A stretch of DNA of 64,000 nt from Euleptes europaea (Eukaryota; Chordata; Lepidosauria; Squamata; Sphaerodactylidae), in assembly GCF_029931775.1 (NCBI RefSeq), contig NC_079322.1, positions 78,057,326 through 78,121,325 of the forward strand, given 5' to 3'. Numbering within the stretch: the stretch's first letter is position 1; each line of letters opens with the position of its first letter. The translations under genes and the position numbers were made by a program. Under the pieces are notes generated by a model. It was not told where the DNA came from. It was given only the letters and a program-made list of their open reading frames with translations, and did not search any database. This document shows positions 1-7,919 of this stretch, in pieces.

Positions 1-1315
1 TCTATCCACGACTACTAGTCCAAATGGATACTAGTCATGATGCATACCTATTCTCTCCAGTATCCAAGGAGCATGCCTATTATAACAAGTGCTGTAGAAC
101 ACAGGCTGGATAAATGCTGCTGCAGCCGTCTTGTTTGGGGGGCTTCCTGGAGGCCCCTGGTTGGCCACTGTGGACTTGATGGGCCTTGGTCTGATCCAGC
201 AGGGCCTTTCTTATGTTCTTATGGATACTGGTCATGATGCATACCTGTTCTCTCCAGGACCAGAGGAGCATGCCGAATATATGAAGTGCTTTGGAACACA
301 GGCAGGATAAATGCTGCTGCAGCCATCTTGTTTGGGGGCTTCCTGGAGGCCCCTGGTTGGCCACTGGGTAACCAGACTGCTGGACTGGATGGGCCTCCTG
401 GGTCTGATCCGGCAGGGCCGTTCCTTATGTTCTTAACACAGCCTGATCCAGCAGGGCTTTCCTTAGGTTCCTAAGGAGGATGGGTCTATCCATGACTACT
501 AGTCCAAATGGATATTACCGTAGTCATGATGCATACCTATTCTCTCCAGTATCCAAGGAGCGTGCCTATTATATTAGGTGCTGTGGAACGCAGGCAGGAT
601 GCTACTGCTGCAGTTGTCTTGTTTGGGGGCTTCCTAGAGGCACCTGGTTGGCCACTGTGCGAACAGACTGCTGGACTTGATGGACCTAAGTCTGAGCCAG
701 TAGGACCTTTCTTATGTTCTTATGGATACTAGTAATGATGCACACCTATTCTCTCCAGTATCAAGAGGAGTATCCCTATCATATTAGGTGCTGTAAAGGA
801 ACACAGGCAGGATAAATGCTGCTGCAGCCGTCTTGTTTGTGGGCTTCCTAGAGGCCCCTGGTCGGCCACTGTGTGAACAGACTGCTGGGCTGGATGGGCC
901 TGGGTCTGATCCAGCAGGGCCGTTTCTTATGTTCTTATTGAGGACAAGTCTATCCATGGCTACTAGGCAAAATGGATACTAGTCATGATGCAGACCTATT
1001 CACTCCAGTATCAAAGGAATATGTCCATTATATTAGGTGCTTTGGACCACAAGACAGGATAAATGCTGCTGCAGTCGTCTTGCTTGTGGGCTTCCTGGAG
1101 GCACCTGGGGGGACAGACTGCTGGACTGGATGGGCCTTGGTTTGACCCAGCAGGGCCTTTCTTATGAGCTTGCCTATTAGGTACTGTGGTGCTGCTGCAG
1201 TCATCTTCTTTGTGGGCTTCCTGGAGGCCCCTGGTTGGCCCCTGGGTGAACAGACTGCTGGACTGGATGGACTTTGGTCTGATCCAGCAGGGCTTTCCTT
1301 ATGTTCTTATTACAG
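1..1315 (+). repeat. Tandem array of CR1-clade LINE 3' ends
   Basis: About six copies of the same roughly 200-bp LINE 3' segment follow one another, all on the plus strand. Each runs from 'atactagtcatgatgca' through 'ttcctggaggcccctgg' and 'ctgatccagcagggcc' to a 3' end 'ttcttatgttctta' (near 221, 435, 722, 939, 1168 degraded, and 1311). The short terminal motif resembles the reiterated octamer ends of CR1/L3-type LINEs. Copies differ by many substitutions, so the array is not recent. The subfamily name is uncertain. Confidence 0.7.
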
Positions 1316-1319
1316 ACAT

Positions 1320-1447
1320 TGGCTCCCCTGGAGGGCAGTCTTCGTGGCGTTGCCCAAAGCCCCTCCCCTCCCAACACCTGCACCCCCCAATCTGCACCCT
1401 CAAGTCTCTAGGAATTTCCCAACCCCAGAGCTGGCAACCCTAACGCC
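1320..1447 (-). repeat. Fragment of a GTTGGCAACCCT-ended MITE-like repeat
   Basis: This partial copy matches the dispersed repeat seen more fully at 2935-3165 and 8626-9017. Shared landmarks are 'cccctcccctccc', a C-rich middle, 'aggaatttcccaaccc' and a terminal 'agctggcaaccct'. The family is not identified. Confidence 0.5.
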
Positions 1448-1529
1448 AGTGCTGGGGAGGCAATAAAAAGGACGGGTTGTAGCCCTTTGGGGACCGTCTG
1501 GAAGGCCCTTATGAACCATGAGTCTGATA

Positions 1530-1870
1530 CAGCGTGACTGCCATAATGTTCAGAACCTCAGACAAGCCCTGCTGGATCCATCCAGTCCAGCATCCCGCCT
1601 CACACAGTGGCCAACCAGTTCCTCTGGAGGTCCAACAACAGGGCAGAGAGGCCAAGGCCTTCCTCTGATGTTGCCTCCTGGCACTGGGAGTCAGAGGTTG
1701 ACTGCCCCTGAATGTGGAGGTTCCCATTAGTCACCATGGCTCGTAGCCACTGATAGGCCTCTCCGCCATGAATCTGTCTAATTCCCTTTTAAAGCCATCT
1801 ATGCCTGTGGCCATCACTACATCCTCTGGCAGCGTATTCCACATGTTCTTAAGGGCACGTTTACATGCTA
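1530..1870 (-). repeat. CR1-clade LINE 3' end
   Basis: A minus-strand copy of the LINE whose complement begins 'agccctgctggat' and continues through 'agtggccaaccagttcctctgg' type sequence, 'ccatgaatctgtcta' and 'catcactacatcctctgg'. It is a second subfamily of the 1-1315 element. Confidence 0.65.
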
Positions 1871-2289
1871 GGTATTTAAATGTTTAAAAACACATTCCCA
1901 TTAAAGCACGTGGCCACAATAAAACTGCCAGTCTCCAAGGGGCCACAAGACTCCCAGTGGTTTAAGCACACAAGCATCTCATGAGCACATGTAAGCCACC
2001 GCTTTCTCATTTGCTGTGGAACAAGCATGTGTACACAGCCATCATACCTGCTGTGAAAGATGCGGCACCATCTGGAACGCATGAGCCCTGACTTAACTGG
2101 TATTCTGGTTGGGGCAAAAGAGCTGACCTGTGGGATTATGCTGATGCGTAACATCTTGTTCAACCTGGGCTGCTACACTGGAGGCGTGCTGTGACGCTCT
2201 TTTGCCTGGGAAGGGGGGGCAGCCCAATCTATTTATTTATAGTCCGCCTTTCACCCTGGACTCAAGGCTGATTATGCAGGGGGAGTCTT

Positions 2290-2905
2290 TACAATGAACA
2301 AAATGCTGAGTCGCCAGCCAGTTCCCCTGGCGGTCCAACAACAGGGCAAGGAGCTCAGGCCTTCCCCTGATAAGAGCATCAGAAGAGCCCTGCTGGATCA
2401 GACCAGAGAGGGGCCACCAAGTCCAGCATCCCATCCCACACGGTGGCCAGCCAGTCCCTCTGGAGGCCTTCAACAGGGCGTTGAGTCTGAGGCTCTCCCC
2501 TGATGTTGACTACTAGGACTGGGATTCAGAGACTGAGTGTCTCTGAACATGGAGGTTCTATTTAATCACTGTGAGTGGTAGCTGCTAATTGACCTCTCTT
2601 CCATGAATCTGTCTAATCCCACTTTCTATGCCTGTGGGCATTGCTACATCCTCTGCCAGTGAATTCCACATTTTAATAATTCATTGAGTAAAGAAGCATT
2701 TTCCTTTGGCCGTTCTGAATCTACTGCCCATCAAATTCTTTGGATGCCCTTGAGTTCTAGCATTTTGGGAGAGGGAGAAAAAGTTCTCTTTGTCGGCTCT
2801 CTTCACCTCATGCATAATTTTATAAACCACTATCATGTCCCCCCTTAGTCATCTCTTTTCTAAACTGACAAATCCAGACTCTTCAGCCTTTCCTCATAGG
2901 GAAGG
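2290..2905 (-). repeat. Two adjacent CR1-clade LINE 3' ends
   Basis: A short partial unit (about 2290-2365) precedes a longer copy starting 'agaagagccctgctgg' near 2385. The longer copy extends inward to 'tcatgtccccccttagtc' and 'ccagactcttcagcctttcc', the sequence just downstream of the reverse-transcriptase tail in this LINE. Confidence 0.65.
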
Positions 2906-2934
2906 TGCTCCAACCCCTGAATTATCTGTTCTGC

Positions 2935-3165
2935 CCTTTCCAGCTCTGGGGTTGGGAAATACCAGGAGATTTTGGGGGTGGAGCCTGAGGATGGTGGGGT
3001 TTGGGGAGGGGAAGGACCTCAGCAGGGCACAATGCCATAGCGCCCACCCACCAAAGCAGCCATTTCCTCCAGAGAAAATGATTTCTGTAACCTGGAGATC
3101 AATTGTAAAAGCAGGCGATCTCCAGGCCACACCTGGAGGTTGGCAACCTTACAGGTGGTGCAAAA
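2935..3165 (-). repeat. MITE-like repeat with GTTGGCAACC end
   Basis: Contains 'ccagctctggggttgggaaat', 'ggtggagcctgagg', 'ggatcaattg'-like and 'acctggaggttggcaacct' blocks. It matches the copy at 8626-9017 in the opposite orientation. Likely a non-autonomous DNA transposon; family unassigned. Confidence 0.55.
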
Positions 3166-3459
3166 CCTGCCCGTGAATTTCAGCTCCGCAGTGTCCCTGC
3201 CAGATGTGTCCGATCACACAGGCCAGATGCAATCTCGGAAGTGTTGAAAAGCACGTGTGAACCAGGCACCTGCACACCACAGGAAAATACCCGTGCACAA
3301 CTGTTAGGATCTCTACGTGCGCCTGTTGCAGCAGACGTGCAGGGCTTTAATTGGATTAATCAACTGCAACTTCAGTTAAGTCACTGGAGGTAAATTATAA
3401 TCAGTGGGGCCGACCCAATTTCAGTCCAGAGGACTGTTCCTTTGACTTGATTGGTTCCA
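3166..3459. other. No recognised feature
   Basis: Unique-looking sequence. I see no gene or repeat that I can name. It lies immediately upstream of the CpG-rich block. Confidence 0.4.
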
Positions 3460-3900
3460 AAAATTAATGCACAGTCAAAAAAAAGCCGAGCCCGGACGCG
3501 TTTGCAAAGTTATCCTTCGGTTCTGGCGTGTTTCCACCAGGGCAGCCAGCACGCATGCGCTCCAGACCCTGGTGGTGGTGTTTTTTTTTGAGACACCGCC
3601 CGCTGCTTCGCCTCTTGCGCCTGCGCACCCCCGGCCAACTAAGGGTTAACCCAGCCTGGGCGATGGAAGGCCGCGATTGGTCCGGGTCTTCATCCGGCGC
3701 TCCTCTCCTTGCCGAGAGGGGCCGCCTCTCCCTGCCCCGTGCGCTTGCGCCCCCTTGCGGCTCGGAGGTGCATCTGGCCTTTGCAGCCGCTGGAGAAAGT
3801 TTTGCAGCCAAACCCGGGCATGCGGGGGGGGGGGTTGGGGGGGTTGGGGGGGCAAGGCAGGGCTCCCTCGTGGCGCTGCAAGAGCGCAGAGGGCTGTTTG
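3460..3900 (+). promoter_or_regulatory. CpG-rich candidate promoter
   Basis: This is the most CpG-dense stretch in the left part of the window. It contains NRF1-like palindromic motifs ('gcatgcgctcc' near 3553, 'gcgcctgcgcac' near 3617), an inverted CCAAT box ('gattggtcc' near 3675) and GC-rich blocks, but no TATA box. No open frame here resembles a known protein. The simplest reading is a housekeeping-type promoter and 5' non-coding exon for the zinc-finger gene whose first coding exon lies 4 kb downstream. It could instead be bidirectional or serve an unseen non-coding RNA. Confidence 0.45.
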
Positions 3901-3904
3901 CAAG

Positions 3905-4992
3905 CAACGCCCTTTGAGAAGGTGCAGAAAAGAGCAACCGCAATAATCAGGGAGCTAAGAGCAATGCTTAGGGCTGTTTAGCTTGGGAGGAAGGCGGCTA
4001 AGGGGAGACATGATAAGAGGAATATAAAATGATGCATGGTTTGGAGACAGTGGACAGGGAGAAGATTTTTTCCCCTCTCTCTCATAATGCCAAAACACAG
4101 TGTCATCTGCCGAAGCTGGAGGGTGAGAGATTCAAAACAGATAAAAGGAAGGATTTCTTTACACAGTGCATAGTTAATTGTGGAACTCCCTGCCCCAGGG
4201 TGTGGTGATGGCTGCCAGCTTGCAAGGCTTGAAGAGGGGAGTGGACATGTTCATGGAGGAGAGGGCTGTCCGTGGCTACTAGTTAAAATATAGGGAGAAC
4301 ATTTCAACCTCCCAGGACATTCTGTTGCAGATTTAAGAGTAGCAGTTCTCTTACAAAGGGATTTCAAAGGGAGATTGGAAAGAGAAACTGCTGAATTACA
4401 ATTCAAACTAAAGTCGATGCATTTACCTGGGCTGAATAAAGACCTTGCATTCACGGCCCATTACCAATGCTGATTTCTCCACACCCATCTCTCCCCTGGA
4501 TGTCACAGACTCTTTGCATACCACACCTAATCCCATCACGCCTGCTATTCACATTTACATACTGTTAACATTTACATACGAATGCTTGTCTGAATTCACT
4601 CTACTTAAAGACAGATGGATTCACATTCTAGCTGTATCTGAAGAAGTGAGCTGCGGCTCACGAAAGCTCAGACCCTACCAGAAAATATTTTTGTTAGTCT
4701 TTAAGGTGCTACTGGACTCTTGCCCTTTTCTACTACTGCAGACAGACTAACACGGCTACCCACTGTGAATTAGTTAAAATATAGTCATGGATACTAGTCA
4801 TGATGCACACCTGTTCTCTCCAGGATCAGAGGAGCAGGCCTGTTGCATTAGATGTGGAACACAGGCAGGATGGTGCTGCTGCAGTCGTCTTGTTAGTGGC
4901 TTCCTAGAGGCACCTGGTTGGCCGCTGGGTGAATGGACTGCTGGACTTGAAGGGCCTGGGTCTGGTCCAGCAGGGCCTGTCTTATGTTCTTA
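3905..4992 (+). mobile_element. CR1-clade LINE 3' part, split by a PLE insertion
   Basis: Starts inside the reverse-transcriptase tail; the plus-strand frame reads FEKVQKRAT near 3908, a signature of CR1-clade ORF2. It continues through '...aaaggaaggatttctttac' and '...gtggaactccctgcc' to a normal 3' end 'ttatgttcttaa' at about 4992. Bases 4294-4770 are a later Penelope-like insertion, flanked by the duplicated target 'tagttaaaatatag' (4280-4293 and 4771-4784). This copy links the 3' ends arrayed at 1-1315 to a CR1-type ORF2. Confidence 0.75.
4294..4770 (+). mobile_element. 5'-truncated Penelope-like element (family B)
   Basis: An insertion with a 14-bp target-site duplication inside the LINE at 3905-4992. 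The left part resembles the C-terminal coding tail of Penelope-like elements (a conceptual reading near 4300-4450 recalls the 'FNLPGHS...GLNKDL' tail). The right part is the family B end: 'agctgtatctgaagaagtg', a perfect 6-bp hairpin, 'cgaaagctc', then 'ttagtctttaaggtgctactgg' and 'acacggctaccc'. It is an old, incomplete fossil copy. Confidence 0.7.
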
Positions 4993-5002
4993 ATGCCCCA
5001 GG

Positions 5003-5106
5003 CTCTAGGAGCAGCTTTATTTGCTCCAAGGGATCGCCCAAGGTAGGCCCATCCTGCTACTATGCAGGGTTGCAACAGAGAGGCAGCCGGGCCCTTTTCT
5101 GCAAAC
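5003..5106 (+). repeat. Copy 1 of a local unclassified repeat
   Basis: 'gctctagg...gcccaaggtagg...cctgctactat...gggttgca...gagaggcagc.gggccctttt' recurs at 5757-5840 in the same orientation. The two copies are clearly related. I do not recognise the family; it could be a local duplication or a fragment of an unlisted retroposon. Confidence 0.5.
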
Positions 5107-5447
5107 TAAAAACCTTCCAAACTCATTAATTTGTCTTCGAAGGGGCGTGCTTCAAAACCCTTGAATCAACTGGTGATGTTCTTCGCTGCATCTTTTCCCG
5201 CACCAGCGATATCCTTCCTGAGATTAATCAGCCCAAATAACACAGGATTCTTCTTTCAATCTAGCGAAATGAAGCCTCCATGTTTAGAGGCAGCATACCT
5301 CTGAATCCAATTGCTGGGGGACTGGTAAACAGGAGTTAGCTTTGCATCTGACCTGGCAAGACTCTTCTTATGCTCTTGACAACTCTGAAGGTGTGTGTGT
5401 GGGGGGGGGGTAGTGTGGTTCAAAGCATTGCAAACTATCCAAACATA

Positions 5448-5703
5448 TTGTTGAAGGCTTTCAAGGTCAGAGTTCATTGGGTCTTGTAGGTTATCCGGGC
5501 TGTGTGACCGTGGTCTTGGTATTTTCTTTCCTGACGTTTCGCCAGCAGCTGTGGCAGGCATCTTCAGAGGAGTAACACTGAAGGACAGTGTCTCTCCTTC
5601 AGTGTTACTCCTCTGAAGATGCCTGCCACAGCTGCTGGCGAAACGTCAGGAAAGAAAATACCAAGACCACGGTCACACAGCCCAGATAACCTACAAGACC
5701 CAA
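5448..5703. mobile_element. Penelope-like element end as inverted dimer (family A)
   Basis: Two copies of the roughly 110-bp family A end lie head to head and form a near-perfect palindrome centred near 5588. Each arm runs from 'gttactcctctgaagatg' through 'ctggcgaaacgtcagg' to 'ataacctacaagaccca'. A 12-bp target-site duplication, 'tatccaaacata' (5436-5447 and 5704-5715), flanks the unit, so the dimer inserted as one piece. The left arm is longer and includes 'ttgttgaaggctttca'. Fossil non-coding copy. Confidence 0.8.
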
Positions 5704-5756
5704 TATCCAAACATAGTTTAAAAAAGCAAGCTTGCCTGGCAGGGTTATTGTGGTGC

Positions 5757-5840
5757 CAGGGCTCTAGGGGGTGCCCAAAGCGGTCCCCTCCTGCTACTAC
5801 CCGGGGTTGCAATGGAGAGGCAGCTGGGCCCTTTTATCTG
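5757..5840 (+). repeat. Copy 2 of a local unclassified repeat
   Basis: Second copy of the segment at 5003-5106, with 'gctctagg', 'ctgctactacccggggttgca' and 'gagaggcagctgggccctttt'. See the first copy. Confidence 0.5.
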
Positions 5841-5867
5841 CGGCACGGCAGTGCCACCCACAGACAA

Positions 5868-6000
5868 AAGGCATACACTACAAGACAAAAGTAATGACTA
5901 TAGGAGAATTACTCCCCTTTAAGGTAGACAATGAGGAAGCTGAAATTGTTAAAGACTTTCTATTCCTTGGTTCCATCATCAACTAAAAGGGATGTCACAG
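5868..6000 (+). mobile_element. BovB (RTE) LINE ORF2 fragment
   Basis: The plus-strand frame near 5880-5985 reads ...KVMTIGELLPFKVDNEEAEIV..., then KDFLFLGSIIN and a stop. This matches the segment of BovB reverse transcriptase ending 'FLGS.I'. It is a small internal fragment with no ends. Confidence 0.65.
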
Positions 6001-6215
6001 GCCTTCACTTATAGCCCATATAGAAGTATATAAGAACATATGGAACAGATGAATTTGTAGAATTTTCCTATTTGAAGTTCTTTGTAAATCCATTCAGAGG
6101 CATGTTTCCTCCTAGATAGACAGGCCTGGGCAAGCCTAGACAGGCCTGGGCAGAAGACTCTTTATTCCATTCAAAAAGCAGATCTGTGTTGGCTTTTGCC
6201 TGCCTCTATAGTTGG

Positions 6216-6452
6216 CATTATGAGAAGGCAAGAGTCACTGGAAAAGACAATCATGCTAGGAAAAGTTGAGGGCAGCAGGAAAAGAGGAAGACCCAACCAG
6301 AGATGGATTGACTCAATCAAGAAAGCCACGGCCCTCAGTTTGCAAGACCTGAGCGAGGCTGTCAAAGACAGGACATTTTGGAGGACTTTCATTCGTAGGG
6401 TCGCCATGAGTCGGAAGCGACTTGACGGCACTTAACACACACACACACACAC
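6216..6452 (+). mobile_element. 5'-truncated BovB LINE 3' end with (CA)n tail
   Basis: The open frame 6196-6435 reads ...KTIMLGKVEGSRKRGRPNQRW..., then FWRTFIRRVAMSRKRLDGT-stop, the standard C-terminus of BovB ORF2. It is followed by the BovB 3' end 'gacttgacggcacttaac' and a (CA)n tail. The target duplication 'atagttggcatt' (about 6204-6215 and 6454-6465) marks a 5'-truncated retroposition. This copy supplies the tail that the 5S-derived SINEs in the window resemble. Confidence 0.8.
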
Positions 6453-6887
6453 ATAGTTGGCATTGTAACGACCTTGGAGAGTGTCAAGTATGTGCCACGT
6501 TTGTTGTGAGAGAGGGTGCTTTGTGGCTGATGCCTCTCTGGGTAACTTCAGAGCATCCCTCTGAAGTTCAGTATGGCCTTGGTGTGTATACCCCCCCCCC
6601 ATCAGCTGAAGAGTATTCTGTGACGGGGATTGCTGACCCATTTCTTATAATATTAATGTTACATAAAAGGTTATACTGGTATGGAATTTATACATTATAG
6701 AGTTTTTATAGAATATTGATAAAATGCTCATCTTAACCGCCTTTTCTATAGTATGAAGATATACATCATAGATGTATAACAAAGCTAAAAACTGACTGTT
6801 TAGAATATGGCTATGGCCAGCAGATGACCCTGCCGAAAGAGGAACTCCTTATATGGTAGTATACAAGGAGTATGCGGCTGAGGTGGC

Positions 6888-7139
6888 CTTGCGGTTGGGT
6901 GCATCTCAGGGTGCAAATCAGATGAAATTGATCTTGGAAAGATATAAAAGCTTGCGGTTGGGTGCATCTCAGGGTGCAAATCAGATGAAATTGATCTTGG
7001 AAAGATATAAAAGCTTGCGGTTGGGTGCATCTCAGGGTGCAAATCAGATGAAATTGATCTTGGAAAGATATAAAAGCTTGCGGTTGGGTGCATCTCAGGG
7101 TGCAAATCAGATGAAATTGATCTTGGAAAGATATCAAAG
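6888..7139 (+). repeat. 63-bp minisatellite, four copies
   Basis: Four consecutive copies of a 63-bp unit start at 6888, 6951, 7014 and 7077. The first three are identical; the last differs by one base near its end. The unit begins 'cttgcggttgggtgcatc' and ends 'ggaaagatataaaag'. Because 63 is a multiple of three, repetitive frames stay open on both strands, but nothing suggests translation. The near-identity indicates recent expansion. Confidence 0.9.
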
Positions 7140-7254
7140 AGGGGCAAATAGGCAGTGAAGTTAGAACTCCCTAGCCAGGGGGTTCTCACAGATCTCTCCA
7201 GCCCTTGCGTGACCTGGAGGCACTGAGATCTCCTTGATCCTTGTGTGGATTAAG

Positions 7255-7625
7255 GGTTCTCATAAGAACATAAGAAAGGCCCTGCTGGATCCTACCAAGG
7301 CCCATCAAGTCCAGCAGCCTGTTCACACCGTGGCCAACCAGGGGCCTCCAGGAAGCCCACAAACAAGGCGAATGCAGCAGCATTTATCCTGCCTGTGTTC
7401 CAGAGCACCTGATATAATAGGCATGCGTCTCTGATCCTGGAGAGAACAGGTGTGCATCATAAGAACGTAAGAAAGGCCATGCTGCATCCTACCAAGGCCG
7501 TTCAAGTCCAGCAGTCTGTTCCCACAGTGGCCAACCAGGTGCCTCTAAGGAAGCCCACAAACAAGGCAAATGCACAGCATCTATCCTGCCTGTGTCCCAC
7601 AGCACCTGATATAATAGGTGTTAAT
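7255..7625 (-). repeat. Two tandem CR1-clade LINE 3' ends
   Basis: Two minus-strand 3' ends lie head to tail. Each begins on the plus strand with 'cataagaa..taagaaaggcc' (near 7260 and 7460) and ends with 'cacctgatataataggc'. This is the same family as the 1-1315 array. Confidence 0.7.
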
Positions 7626-7762
7626 TTCTTTGCTCTCAGCAAAGGAAGGGCGATGCGATCTCGTTCAGCATGGAGATGCTCTGTAGATGGTGCTGTTGGG
7701 AATCTCCACTCTCCGCTACCTCTCTCTTTCTCCCCTTCCCTTTCCGTCTTTGCAATTCCCAG

Positions 7763-7919
7763 GTTCTTTTCGTGCCTCCCAGCAGCCCCTCTTTTCTGCT
7801 TCCTGGTTCCCAGCCAGCCAGCTTCCCCTACGCTGGCCTCACCTCCAAGGAGCCGGCCCCCATCTACCCCCTCCAATCCTAACCTGCCCGTCATGGCTGA
7901 ATGGGTCCCTCCTGCACAG
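7763..7919 (+). CDS. Zinc-finger gene exon 1 (5' UTR plus first nine codons)
   Basis: The ATG at 7893 opens MAEWVPPAQ and is followed directly by a consensus donor (CAG|GTGAGT) in phase 0. DUF3669 zinc-finger proteins typically begin MAE. Upstream is a strong pyrimidine tract (7720-7760) ending in 'cccag' at 7762, which looks like a 3' splice site. The exon therefore probably starts at 7763 and is joined to an upstream non-coding exon, perhaps in the CpG-rich block at 3460-3900. The start codon is well supported by the phase match with exon 2; the 5' boundary is inference. Confidence 0.7.

Noticed and set aside
3464-3943. Overlapping Arg/Pro-rich frames on both strands
   Set aside because: Expected in CpG-rich promoter-like DNA; no family resemblance.
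6800-7189. Minus-strand repetitive frame with four 21-residue repeats
   Set aside because: Product of the 63-bp minisatellite; no promoter, splice site or homology.
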